A stretch of 42,104 nt of DNA from Candidatus Cloacimonadota bacterium (GTDB taxonomy: Bacteria > Cloacimonadota > Cloacimonadia > Cloacimonadales > JAIOQZ01). Position numbers and translations under genes: made by a program. The first letter of the stretch is position 1; every line of letters begins with the position of its first letter. The stretch spans positions 1 through 42,104 of the forward strand of contig JAIOQZ010000034.1 of NCBI GenBank assembly GCA_021108395.1. Direction: 5' to 3'. Positions 9,701 through 18,159 of this stretch are shown one piece after another. Below the pieces are notes generated by a model. The model was not told where the DNA came from. It made no database searches and saw only the letters and a program-made list of their open reading frames with translations.

Positions 9701-11991
9701 AGATTTCCATCTGCTCGAACGGCTGGGTCAGCTTCATCGAAACCAACCAGGCCACCTTCCGCAACTTCCAGGTTCCCGGCCCGCTGGGACCACGCGCCAT
9801 GATTGCGGCCTTTTGGGACGACCTGGCCACCACCAGCGGCGGCGATGTGTTCACCTGGTACGACAGCGGCGAAAACCTGTTCGTCATCGAGTGGTCGCAG
9901 CTGCGCAACCGCTACAACAACTCGGTGGAGACTTTCGAGATCATCCTTTACGACCCGGAACACCACCCCTCGTCCAACGGTAACGGCATCGTCAAGATAC
10001 AGTACCTCGAGTTCAACAATGTGAACCAGGGTTCGACAAGTTCCTGGTACCCCGAACACGGTCTCTATTGCACCGTCGGCCTGGAAGACCATACAGGCTT
10101 TGTCGGGTTGGAATATACATTCAACAATACCTACCCAACCGCTGCAAAAAGCCTGGGCGACAACACCGCCATCCTCTTCACCGGCGCACCAGATTCGGTG
10201 CCTGGCAGCAATCTTCTGCTGACGGGAATGCAGGTGAACGGCAGTGTGGAAACCTCTGTGCCTTTTGGCTCATCGGCCACCATCAGCCTGGCCTTGCAGA
10301 ACATCGGAGCAGCTACGGCCACCGGCGTTACCGGAACGCTCACCAGCGCCTCGCCGCATGTCACCATCACCCAAGACACAGCCACTTGGCCCAGTCTTGA
10401 GATGATGCAGGAGGAGTGGGGCGACACGGACTTCGCCTTTGACCTTGCCGTCTGGTGCCCTGACGACGAGCCGCTTCAGTTCAGCCTGGAGGTGGAAACC
10501 GACCAGGGTGACTGGATATATCCTCTCATATTGACCTGCCACGCACCCAATATCGAGGTATTGCAATACGCCGTCGATGACGACAGCGGTGATGGCCTGC
10601 TTATGCCCGGCGAGTCGGCTTCGCTCGATGTCTGGCTCACCAACACCGGCCATTTTGACGCCACAGACCTGCAAGCTCAGTTAACCACTACTTGCGAGTG
10701 GGTGTCCATCACGCAGAGCGCCGCCTCGCTCACGTCATTGCCCGTCGGCGGTGAGGGCACACTGGATGCGCCCTTCACCATTACTGTTTCCAGCAATGCG
10801 CCGGTGCCCACCACGCTGTGGCTCGATCTGGTGGTCGAGGAAGCCAGCGGCCTGTATTGCCTCGAGCAAATCGAGCTGAATACCGGCTATCGCGACAATT
10901 TTGAAAGCGGTATCGCCGACTGGAGCCACTATTATCTGTCCGGTTCCAGCGATCAATGGCATCAGTCAACCGAGCGCAGCGTCTCGCCCACCCATTCGTG
11001 GTATGTGGGTCAAGATGGCGTTGGCTACCAGAACAACCAGCACTCTGCGCTCGAATCGCCCGACATCGAGCTTGGCACAGGCTCCTGGCTCACGTTCAGT
11101 CACTGGATACAGGCCGAGGACAGCGAAAACCACCCAGGCGAGGCCTATGACGGCGGCTGTGTGGAGATTCTCTATAACAGTTCGTGGCAGTCTCTTACGC
11201 CAGAGGGCGGCTATCCATTCACTTCCCGTGGAATCACCTCACCATTTGCTACGGGAACTCCCATCTGGTCTGGCCAGTACGACTGGCAACGCGCCTGGTT
11301 CGACCTGACCGCCTATAATGGCACAGTGCGCTTCCGTTTCGTATTTGGCAGTGACAACGGCACAACCTTCGCCGGCTGGTTCATCGACGATATCGCCCTC
11401 ACCGGTCCCGAGAGCGTACTCGCACCGCCGACGAACCTGCAAGCGCACAACCCTGGCGACGACCATGTTATCCTCGAGTGGAGTCCGCCAGAGACGCCGT
11501 GCGTCGGCTATAACGTCTATCGTCGCACCTCGCTGGAGCAGCCATACAGCCAGGTGTTCACCGTAGCCGGTACATCCTGGGTGGATAACGACCCCGTCGC
11601 TCTCGTGCAGTATTACGTGGTCACGGCCGTTTACAGCGATGGCGAAAGCCGCTTCAGCAACCCGGCTCAGGCGCCAACCTCGGCAAACGCTGTCGGTGAC
11701 GACAACGCCCCGGCTGTCACGGCGCTCAATGGCAACTACCCCAACCCCTTCAATCCAACAACAACCATCGTGTTCAGCCTGGCAGAACCCGCTCACAGCA
11801 CACTGTGTGTGTACAATGTTCGCGGCCAGCGGGTGCGCCAGCTGTTGGACGAAGCACGCGACACCGGCAGCCACGAGGTGCTCTGGAACGGCCGTGACGA
11901 CCACGGTGCGCCCTGCGCTTCGGGGCTATATCTCTATCGTCTTGAGGCCGGCGGAGTGACCAACACCCGCAAGATGTTGCTGCTGAAATAG
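6790..11991 (+). CDS. Large secreted gingipain-family (peptidase C25) protein with FlgD-like C-terminal sorting domain
   Basis: 1733 residues. A signal peptide spans about 1-27, a propeptide-like region about 30-220, and a C25-like domain about 230-570. The nucleophile Cys is kept (ILTCDTGSF, Cys465), but the usual catalytic GHG reads RGIGNLGGW, so Ile437 replaces the His. Further on come CARDB/Ig-like repeats (about 600-890 and 1140-1360), a nidogen-like domain (about 910-1130), a MAM/lectin-like domain (about 1370-1540), a fibronectin-type domain (about 1545-1635), and a FlgD-like tail with YPNPFNPTT and terminal RKMLLLK. The family acts outside the cell. With the His missing it may be an adhesin or pseudopeptidase. 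It is followed 37 bases later by a GLUG protein gene. Its 3' end lies in a 488-bp direct repeat. Confidence 0.88.
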   Translation: MRRILSLLCLIAIGSYLIAAADVSLAAAPFTLGALSDNALEIEFGQPEFSLEPVTLEGQTFDRVTASGAAHPAVAGMPDLPAWSTLVALPPQGYSSLEIIGWDEQRMPGVRVEPAREARLDGTQAPFVCNEALYAQRQSGAVPELPAILSEPVVMRDLRVASLSVQPLAWDAATNELIVRSNIRLRVVTDPAQVGRNEIARQRPASRSFQSMYDSVLGYERDIDQLFQQRSILVVHPNNSAVADIVDDFVDWKRSKGFYIESVSTSTTGSTSSSIKNYIENCYDNWENPPEYVVLVGDANSSSSIRIPTWFENVSGYNGEGDHPYTCLDGNDLMPEVFIGRISVSTTNELLTYWAKVVNYEIQPYMDETDWYGETVLISDSNMSGISPYFTNQHARELIEAYDPTHEFTEITGYSPSPSSLNNAINAGKVVTSYRGIGNLGGWNTTYINSLTNGLMLSNGVILTCDTGSFASGPVSRSEAWIRAGTPSAPKAGICCIAMATNGTHTMFNNTLHGGIFFGLYAQDMPTMGEAIMRGKLNIYQTYANFSNIFTQSFTHWCNLMGDPSLDVWKKLPQNLVVNHAGSLPQGVNNIEVTVLNDDATPVENAWVTVRQTDASDDEICFATGYTDASGNVLLIFDAPDAGELGLVVSKPQYIPQLLDITITAGGVGYEAVAVADDGDNDGQPDAGETLTLTTSLHNFGSVLASGVTAHLSADSPWLDITQPDDSFGDIAAGGAATGSGGFTVAVAQDCPDGYRAIFTLDVSAGTDTWQNCFELLVQGGDLDVIDWEIADGGNGVLDPGETAVLRLQLANHGQVGVLSVQAEIEPVGSLITLVDSLASFGDITAGDDAWCSGDTFTIAAMPQLAPGMTVSFNLTLTGADGYTETEWFDLPIGQPTITDPLGPDAGGYFCYDDGDTEYEDCPEFEWIEIDTALGGSGINTNLNDYGDDADDVMSMSLPFDFTFYGQSYDQISICSNGWVSFIETNQATFRNFQVPGPLGPRAMIAAFWDDLATTSGGDVFTWYDSGENLFVIEWSQLRNRYNNSVETFEIILYDPEHHPSSNGNGIVKIQYLEFNNVNQGSTSSWYPEHGLYCTVGLEDHTGFVGLEYTFNNTYPTAAKSLGDNTAILFTGAPDSVPGSNLLLTGMQVNGSVETSVPFGSSATISLALQNIGAATATGVTGTLTSASPHVTITQDTATWPSLEMMQEEWGDTDFAFDLAVWCPDDEPLQFSLEVETDQGDWIYPLILTCHAPNIEVLQYAVDDDSGDGLLMPGESASLDVWLTNTGHFDATDLQAQLTTTCEWVSITQSAASLTSLPVGGEGTLDAPFTITVSSNAPVPTTLWLDLVVEEASGLYCLEQIELNTGYRDNFESGIADWSHYYLSGSSDQWHQSTERSVSPTHSWYVGQDGVGYQNNQHSALESPDIELGTGSWLTFSHWIQAEDSENHPGEAYDGGCVEILYNSSWQSLTPEGGYPFTSRGITSPFATGTPIWSGQYDWQRAWFDLTAYNGTVRFRFVFGSDNGTTFAGWFIDDIALTGPESVLAPPTNLQAHNPGDDHVILEWSPPETPCVGYNVYRRTSLEQPYSQVFTVAGTSWVDNDPVALVQYYVVTAVYSDGESRFSNPAQAPTSANAVGDDNAPAVTALNGNYPNPFNPTTTIVFSLAEPAHSTLCVYNVRGQRVRQLLDEARDTGSHEVLWNGRDDHGAPCASGLYLYRLEAGGVTNTRKMLLLK

Positions 11992-12179
11992 CCACGACAA
12001 CGCAACGCATTGAGCCTCTGGAGAAACCATGCTACAGAAAGCGTCTCTGGTAATCTTGTTTGTTCTTAGCTGCACAATCCTTCTCGCCGACGGTGTGCAA
12101 CCCGAAGGCGACGGCACACAGGCCGACCCCTACCAGGTGGCAACGCTCGACAACCTGCTGTGGGTGAGCACCAACAACG
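11692..12179 (+). repeat. Direct repeat R1, copy 1 (488 bp)
   Basis: Identical by eye to 14675-15162. It spans the FlgD-like tail of the C25 gene, the 37-bp intergenic region with its ribosome site, and the first about 50 codons of the next gene including its signal peptide. Identity stops sharply at 11691/14674 (T versus C) and 12180/15163 (C versus T). The spacing is 2983 bp. Confidence 0.93.
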
Positions 12180-14974
12180 CCTCTTGGACCTGCCATTTCA
12201 TCCAGACAGCGAACATAGACGCCACCGACACCCAGAACTGGAATGATGGGACAGGGTTCCGTCCGATTGGCATTGGTTACGCTAACAGATTTTCCGGTAG
12301 ATATGATGGACAGGGCCACACCATCGATGGGTTGTTCTTTAACCGTCACTCCAATAATTATCAAGGTATGTTTGGTAGAACAGAAGGCGCGATCATTGAA
12401 AATCTGGGAGTCACGAATATCGACGTGAGCGGCTCTTCGTACGCTGGCGGTTTGGTGGGGAAAAGTCACAGTAGTTCTACCATCATCAACTGCTACAGCA
12501 CAGGTAGTGTGAGCGGATCGATAGGGGTCGGCGGACTGGTGGGGTCTAACGCCGATTATTCATGCATCAGCAACAGTTTCAGCACTGCCTGTGTGATTGG
12601 AACAAGTTATGGAGCTGGTGGTTTTGTCGGGAACAGTTCTGGTTACTCCACAATCGCAAACTGCTACAGTAAGGGCGCTGTGAACGGACGTAATCGGGTC
12701 GGCGGTTTGGTGGGGTCAAATGACACCTCCTCTATTATCAATTGCTACAGTACAGGCCGCGTGGAGGCTACAGGAACTGATGTCGGCGGTATGGTGGGTT
12801 TCAGTACTGGCTACGCCAGCAATTCCTTTTGGGATAATGAGTCATCATGGCAGTCTGAAAGCGCTGGCGGCACAGGATTATATACCGCTGATATGGTAGC
12901 GTTATCTACATTTGTCAACGCTGGATGGGATTTCATGGACGAAACGGCGAACGGAACTCATGATTTCTGGGGGATGAACTACATGGAGAATGGTGGATAC
13001 CCCTTCCTGGAATGGCAGGGCTATAATCAAGAGCTTCCTGAGGGAGTGCAACCGGCAGGCTCCGGCATCGAGGCCGACCCCTACCAGGTGGCAACGCTTG
13101 ACAACCTGCTGTGGATCAGCTTGAATGATAGTTCCTGGGCCGGCCATTTCATTCAGACTGCGGACATAGACGCGAATTGCACCCAGGTCTGGAATGGTGG
13201 ACAGGGTTTTGAACCGATAGGGATATGCGCTATATATCCGAATGATGAGATTCCATTCACCGGCAACTATGATGGCATGGGACATGAAATTGTCAGTATG
13301 TATATCAACCGTCGTCTTTGGAATTGTCAAGCTTTATTCGGATACATAAGCGGTGCTGTAATCACAAATCTGGGCGTAATCGATGTCAGTGTTAGCGGAT
13401 ATTCTGAGGTTGGCGGTTTGGTGGGGCGCAATTTCGGTAGTTCCATCATCAGCAACTGCTACACCGTCGGCAGTGTGAACGGAATAGGCGACGTCGGCGG
13501 TTTGGTGGGGCGTAACGGCGATGAGTCCCCCATCAGCGGTTGCCACAGCGCCATTATTATAAATGACAGTGGTTACGGTGGTGTAGTAGCCGGTGGTTTG
13601 GTGGGAGATAACGGCGATGAGTCCCCCATCAGCAACTGCTATAGTACAGGCAGTGTGTACGGAAACTACATTGCCGGCGGTTTGGTAGGATGGAATGCTC
13701 ATTCCACCATCAACAACTGCCACAGCGTCGGTAGTGTGAGTGGAGGTTTCGATAGCGCTGGCGGTTTGGTGGGCGCTGTCTGTGATACTTCCACCGTTAG
13801 CAACTGCTACAGCACAGGCAATGTGAACGGATATTGGCATGTAGGCGGCTTGGTGGGGGTTTGTTATGATCACTCCACCATCAACAATTGCTACAGTACA
13901 GGCAGTGTGGACGGGAACGAAACGACAGGCGGCTTAGTGGGGGTTTGTCATGATAACTCCACCATCAACAACTGCTACAGCACAGGCAGTGTGAGCGCAT
14001 ACAGGTCAGTCGGCGGTTTAGTGGGGGATAGTTGGTCATCTTCAATCGCTAATTGCTACAGCACAGGCAGTGTGGACGGGAGCGACATTACAGGCGGCTT
14101 GGTGGGTGGCAATTGGACGTCTTTAATCGAAAACTGCTATAGCGTCGGCAATGTGGACGGACATCATGCAGCCGGTGGTTTTGCGGGGGTTTGTCATGAT
14201 AACTCCACCGTTAGCAACTGCTACAGCACAGGCGACGTAGAAGGAGATAGTTACGTCGGCGGTTTGGTGGGTGGGAATTGGACGTCTTTGATCGAGAACT
14301 GCTACAGTACCAGCAATGTGAACGGAGATGACAAGATAGGCGGTTTGGTGGGCGCTGTCAGGGATACTTCCACCGTCAACAACTGCTACACCACAGGTAG
14401 TGTGAGCGGGGATGAAGATGTCGGCGGTTTGGTGGGATGGAATGAAGACTCCAACGTTTCCACTTCCTTCTGGGACATCGAAACCTCAGGGCAAACCATA
14501 AGCGCCGGCGGCGCCGGGCTGGCCACCGCTGAGATGCAGACGCAATCCACCTTCACCGATGTAGGCTGGGACTTCGCGGGAGAAACCGCCAACGGAACTG
14601 AAGATTACTGGATTATGGATGAAACGCATAATGACGGCTATCCATATCTGAACTTGCAGAATTATGCTGTTGGCGTCGGTGACGACAACGCCCCGGCTGT
14701 CACGGCGCTCAATGGCAACTACCCCAACCCCTTCAATCCAACAACAACCATCGTGTTCAGCCTGGCAGAACCCGCTCACAGCACACTGTGTGTGTACAAT
14801 GTTCGCGGCCAGCGGGTGCGCCAGCTGTTGGACGAAGCACGCGACACCGGCAGCCACGAGGTGCTCTGGAACGGCCGTGACGACCACGGTGCGCCCTGCG
14901 CTTCGGGGCTATATCTCTATCGTCTTGAGGCCGGCGGAGTGACCAACACCCGCAAGATGTTGCTGCTGAAATAG
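12029..14974 (+). CDS. Secreted GLUG-repeat protein with FlgD-like sorting tail (large)
   Basis: 981 residues. A signal peptide spans about 1-20. Two modules each begin with a near-copy of DPYQVATLDNLLW (about residues 37 and 351) and continue with GLUG repeats (xGGLVGxN...NCYSTGSV), about 5 in module 1 (about 145-260) and about 13 in module 2 (about 465-805). GLUG repeats build beta-helix-like stalks in bacterial surface proteins and adhesins. The C-terminal tail is nucleotide-identical to that of the C25 gene. A GGAG site precedes the ATG. It is probably an exported, surface-displayed or shed adhesin, but no ligand can be inferred. The whole gene lies between the two copies of repeat R1. 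Confidence 0.9.
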   Translation: MLQKASLVILFVLSCTILLADGVQPEGDGTQADPYQVATLDNLLWVSTNNASWTCHFIQTANIDATDTQNWNDGTGFRPIGIGYANRFSGRYDGQGHTIDGLFFNRHSNNYQGMFGRTEGAIIENLGVTNIDVSGSSYAGGLVGKSHSSSTIINCYSTGSVSGSIGVGGLVGSNADYSCISNSFSTACVIGTSYGAGGFVGNSSGYSTIANCYSKGAVNGRNRVGGLVGSNDTSSIINCYSTGRVEATGTDVGGMVGFSTGYASNSFWDNESSWQSESAGGTGLYTADMVALSTFVNAGWDFMDETANGTHDFWGMNYMENGGYPFLEWQGYNQELPEGVQPAGSGIEADPYQVATLDNLLWISLNDSSWAGHFIQTADIDANCTQVWNGGQGFEPIGICAIYPNDEIPFTGNYDGMGHEIVSMYINRRLWNCQALFGYISGAVITNLGVIDVSVSGYSEVGGLVGRNFGSSIISNCYTVGSVNGIGDVGGLVGRNGDESPISGCHSAIIINDSGYGGVVAGGLVGDNGDESPISNCYSTGSVYGNYIAGGLVGWNAHSTINNCHSVGSVSGGFDSAGGLVGAVCDTSTVSNCYSTGNVNGYWHVGGLVGVCYDHSTINNCYSTGSVDGNETTGGLVGVCHDNSTINNCYSTGSVSAYRSVGGLVGDSWSSSIANCYSTGSVDGSDITGGLVGGNWTSLIENCYSVGNVDGHHAAGGFAGVCHDNSTVSNCYSTGDVEGDSYVGGLVGGNWTSLIENCYSTSNVNGDDKIGGLVGAVRDTSTVNNCYTTGSVSGDEDVGGLVGWNEDSNVSTSFWDIETSGQTISAGGAGLATAEMQTQSTFTDVGWDFAGETANGTEDYWIMDETHNDGYPYLNLQNYAVGVGDDNAPAVTALNGNYPNPFNPTTTIVFSLAEPAHSTLCVYNVRGQRVRQLLDEARDTGSHEVLWNGRDDHGAPCASGLYLYRLEAGGVTNTRKMLLLK

Positions 14975-15162
14975 CCACGACAACGCAACGCATTGAGCCT
15001 CTGGAGAAACCATGCTACAGAAAGCGTCTCTGGTAATCTTGTTTGTTCTTAGCTGCACAATCCTTCTCGCCGACGGTGTGCAACCCGAAGGCGACGGCAC
15101 ACAGGCCGACCCCTACCAGGTGGCAACGCTCGACAACCTGCTGTGGGTGAGCACCAACAACG
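14675..15162 (+). repeat. Direct repeat R1, copy 2 (488 bp)
   Basis: Second copy of 11692-12179, with no mismatch found by eye. It covers the sorting tail of the large GLUG gene, the same 37-bp intergenic region and the signal-peptide start of the small GLUG gene. Recombination between the copies would remove exactly one gene and keep every reading frame intact. Confidence 0.93.
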
Positions 15163-16406
15163 TCTCTTGGTCCTGCCATTTCATTCAGACAGCCGACATA
15201 GATGCCACCGACACACAGAACTGGAATGACGGAGCAGGCTTTTCACCCATCGGCACTGGGGCTCTTCATGACTTCAGCGGCAGCTATAATGGGCAGGGCT
15301 ACACAATTGACGGTCTGTATATGAACCGTCCAACAAATGATTGCCCTGGTATGTTTGGTATTGTAACCGCTATAACATGTGACAATCTTGGACTGACCAA
15401 TGTCGAGATGACTGGTCACATTAACGTCGGCGGATTAGTGGGGTATGATTTTGGGGGATCAACCATCACAAACTGCTACAGTACCGGCAGTGTGAGCGGA
15501 ACTAATGATAACATCGGCGGTTTGGTAGGGACAAATGGGCAATCTTCCACCATCAGCAACTGCTACAGCACCGCAAGTGTGGCTGGAGTTAACTGCGTCG
15601 GTTGCTTGGCGGGGGCATCTTTTGGCACAATCGGTGACAGTTACAGCACTGGCAGTGTGAACGGAACAGTGAATTATATCGGTGGTTTGGTGGGGGGTTG
15701 TTCAGGCTCTATCATCAACTGCTACAGCACCGGCAGCGTGAACGGGATTAGTAAGGTCGGCGGTCTGGTTGGTTATGTTTATGGTTCTGATGGGTCTGTG
15801 ATAAACTGCTACAGCACGGGCAGTGTGAACGGAACAGAAAATTTCATCGGCGGTTTGGTGGGAAGTAATGCTTCCACTGTCACCTCATCCTTCTGGGACA
15901 TCGAGACCTCCGGGCAGACCACAAGCGCCGGCGGTACCGGACTGACCACCACTGAGATGCAAGCGCTGGCTACATACATTGATGCTGGATGGGATTTCAT
16001 GGAAGAAACGGCTAACGGCGCCGAAGACATCTGGGGGCTAAACTATGCCGAGAACGGCGGCTACCCTTTCCTCGAGTGGCAAGGTTTTGCTCATGATCCA
16101 CCCGTCTCCACGGCGGATGAGGTAGAAGCCCCCCTTGTGACACATCTGGGATTTAACTACCCCAACCCCTTCAATCCAACAACAACCATCGTGTTCAGCA
16201 TTCAGCGAAATGAGACGGCAACGCTTGAGATATTCAATCTCAGAGGGCAACGGGTGATGAGCTATCCAACTTTCCCAGCCGGTAACCACGAAGTGGTCTG
16301 GGATGGCACCGATAATAACGAACACGGGGTGGTCTCGGGCGTGTTTCTCTACCGCCTGCAATCCGGCAGTACACAGCAGGTACGCAAGATGCTGCTGCTG
16401 AAGTAA
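15012..16406 (+). CDS. Secreted GLUG-repeat protein with FlgD-like sorting tail (small)
   Basis: 464 residues. The first about 50 residues are encoded by the same bases as the large GLUG gene (repeat R1). One DPYQVATLDNLLW module and about 6 GLUG repeats (about 138-295) follow, then a FlgD-like tail (YPNPFNPTT and terminal RKMLLLK). The tail is diverged from its neighbours except for a short identical core around FNYPNPFNPTTTIVFS, so the family is older than the R1 duplication. It is probably an exported surface protein. It is the last gene of the + strand secreted block and meets a converging gene 56 bases on. Confidence 0.9.
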   Translation: MLQKASLVILFVLSCTILLADGVQPEGDGTQADPYQVATLDNLLWVSTNNVSWSCHFIQTADIDATDTQNWNDGAGFSPIGTGALHDFSGSYNGQGYTIDGLYMNRPTNDCPGMFGIVTAITCDNLGLTNVEMTGHINVGGLVGYDFGGSTITNCYSTGSVSGTNDNIGGLVGTNGQSSTISNCYSTASVAGVNCVGCLAGASFGTIGDSYSTGSVNGTVNYIGGLVGGCSGSIINCYSTGSVNGISKVGGLVGYVYGSDGSVINCYSTGSVNGTENFIGGLVGSNASTVTSSFWDIETSGQTTSAGGTGLTTTEMQALATYIDAGWDFMEETANGAEDIWGLNYAENGGYPFLEWQGFAHDPPVSTADEVEAPLVTHLGFNYPNPFNPTTTIVFSIQRNETATLEIFNLRGQRVMSYPTFPAGNHEVVWDGTDNNEHGVVSGVFLYRLQSGSTQQVRKMLLLK

Positions 16407-16433
16407 CGTGCCCACGCTACTCTGAAAGAGGAC

Positions 16434-16449
16434 AACGCCAGGAGGCGTT
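16434..16449. terminator. Short hairpin between convergent genes
   Basis: AACGCC and GGCGTT pair around AGGA in the 56-base gap between convergent stop codons. The stem is only 6 bp and has no U-run, so termination is uncertain. Confidence 0.25.
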
Positions 16450-16462
16450 ACAGCCCCTGCTC

Positions 16463-17722
16463 TTACGGACGTATGAATTCGAGGCGCAGCGGCGCCAGCG
16501 AGCGGACGTGGATGTGCTCGTGTGAGAAAAGGTAGTCGGCGGCGACGACGGTGCGCCCAGGGGCGAGGCCGCGGATGAAGTCGGCCAGGTTGTCGATGCC
16601 GTTGCGGGGGGCGTCGGTGTAGCAGGCGTCGAGAAAGATGGTGGCGTCGGGCGCGAGCGTGGCGAGGACGTCGGCGAACTCGCTGTCGGTGGTGTCGAGG
16701 TATCGGCGTTCATCGCTCAGATCATCGATGCTTTCACTTCCCAGCAGGATAGACCCGCGTCTGCCATGACCGGCAATCCACAGCAGGTCGGCAGCAGGCA
16801 CATCTTCCACGATTGCGGCGAGTTTCTCCTCGCTGTCGGCCAGGCGCACCCAGATGTCATATTCGCGGTGCACTGCGTGGAAGAGGCGCAGGCTGGCCTT
16901 GCTCTCGAATTCATCGTTATCGTCAATCGTGGTGAAGATGGCGACAGCGTTGGGTCGTGGCGTGTCATTGAAGTTGAGCGCTTCGGCGGCGCTGATACCG
17001 AGCTGGCAAAAGCGGTAGATGCTCATGCCGTCGAAGCCGCGCAAGCTGTCGGCATAGGCGACGTTGCCCCCAGCTTCGAGATAGCGAACCAGATTTTCCG
17101 CATTGCCAAACAGCCTGTCACCGTTGTAGTTGCGAAGAGCGGTGAACTGGCTCAGTGACTGTGGTGAGATGCCGAGGCGCAATATGCGCACAATGTGCCA
17201 TCCAGACAGCCATCCGCAATAACCTTTGATAGTTTCACTTGCCTGAAGAGCGAATTCAACCGTTCCTCCCAACTCGGCAAACTGAAGCAGTTGCTTGGAC
17301 GTGAAGCAGGGGATGAAGCTCGATCCATCGGTCAGTTTGTCCACCCACTCGGCGTTGCACCCGTATGACCACAGGGTTGCTATCTGGTAGCCGGTGAACT
17401 GATAGCCGTGCTTATCCGCCAGATGCTGCGCGAATTCAAACGTACCTTTTTGCCCGATGTACCACGCCAGCGAGGGACCGTCGAAGACGCGGTCGCCGCG
17501 CCGGCTGCGAAGCGCCATCAGCTTTGTAATCTGGTGATAGCGTGCGCCGCTATCGCGCAGTTTGTCAATGTCGCGCTCACGCAACAGGGGCTTGCCATAC
17601 TTGTTGCGCAACCCGCCCAGGCGCGCCTCCCAACTGGCGTCCACGGGAGGGCGCAAGCGTGGGGCGGTTGCGCAGGCAGTCAGCAGCAGCAGCGCTGCGA
17701 GGATGGCCAAATAGGTTTTCAT
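16463..17722 (-). CDS. Lipoprotein with C-terminal caspase-like (clan CD) domain
   Basis: 419 residues. A lipoprotein signal with lipobox LLTAC (Cys17) predicts membrane anchoring. Residues about 45-250 form a helical region with loosely repeated units (FTGYQIATLWSYG, LSGWHIVRILRLG, FDGMSIYRFCQLG). The C-terminal part (about 255-419) looks like a caspase fold: a strand before AGHGRRGSILLG (His319) and a strand before LDACYTD (Cys367), the expected His-Cys dyad about 48 residues apart. The family could be a protease or CHAT-like. The assignment rests on motif only. Its ATG overlaps the stop of the upstream permease gene (ATGA), so the two are translated together. Confidence 0.75.
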   Translation of the reverse strand: MKTYLAILAALLLLTACATAPRLRPPVDASWEARLGGLRNKYGKPLLRERDIDKLRDSGARYHQITKLMALRSRRGDRVFDGPSLAWYIGQKGTFEFAQHLADKHGYQFTGYQIATLWSYGCNAEWVDKLTDGSSFIPCFTSKQLLQFAELGGTVEFALQASETIKGYCGWLSGWHIVRILRLGISPQSLSQFTALRNYNGDRLFGNAENLVRYLEAGGNVAYADSLRGFDGMSIYRFCQLGISAAEALNFNDTPRPNAVAIFTTIDDNDEFESKASLRLFHAVHREYDIWVRLADSEEKLAAIVEDVPAADLLWIAGHGRRGSILLGSESIDDLSDERRYLDTTDSEFADVLATLAPDATIFLDACYTDAPRNGIDNLADFIRGLAPGRTVVAADYLFSHEHIHVRSLAPLRLEFIRP

Positions 17723-18147
17723 CAGCCCAGCGTGAGCAGGAAGATGCCGCCAACTGTCATCGCCATGCCGGCGATGTTTTTGAGCGTCAGTACCTCACCA
17801 CCGAAAGCGAGGCCCATGAGCGCTCCGAACAGTGGCGACGTGAAGGCGATGGGCATCACCTTACCCAGCGGAGCGCCCTTGATGGCGGTGTAGAAGAACA
17901 GCATGCCCATCGAGCCGGCCAATACGCCACCGCCCAGCACCATGAGCGTGAGCGGTTTCATTCCGGCTGCGGGGATGGTTTTCCACTGACTGAAGCTGAT
18001 AGCGCCCAGCACCAGGAAGGCGATGAATGTGCGAATGGTGATACCGACCTGCGGCGACAGGTTGCCCATGTGCAGGCCTTTTTTCTCGAAGAACCCGCCC
18101 ACGCCCCAGCAGATGGCGGTGAGTAGCGCGAAGTATTGTGGTTTCAT
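17722..18147 (-). CDS. Small EamA/DMT-type membrane permease
   Basis: 141 residues with about five membrane helices and the single EamA-domain pattern (AICWGVGGFFEKKGL, then GVLAGSMGMLFFYTAIKGAP and PLFGALMGLAFGGEVLTLK). Half-size members act as dimers and often export amino acids or other metabolites. A GAGGA site precedes the ATG. It sits 12 bases after the saccharopine-dehydrogenase-like gene and overlaps the lipoprotein gene by 4 bases, so the three form an operon. The substrate is unknown. Export of an amino-acid derivative made by the upstream enzyme would fit but is inference. Confidence 0.85.
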   Translation of the reverse strand: MKPQYFALLTAICWGVGGFFEKKGLHMGNLSPQVGITIRTFIAFLVLGAISFSQWKTIPAAGMKPLTLMVLGGGVLAGSMGMLFFYTAIKGAPLGKVMPIAFTSPLFGALMGLAFGGEVLTLKNIAGMAMTVGGIFLLTLG

Positions 18148-18159
18148 CGATCCTCGCTT

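Noticed and set aside
13400-14460. Regular repeats of about 80 bp that could be taken for a CRISPR array
   Set aside because: The repeats keep the reading frame, vary in sequence and encode GLUG motifs.
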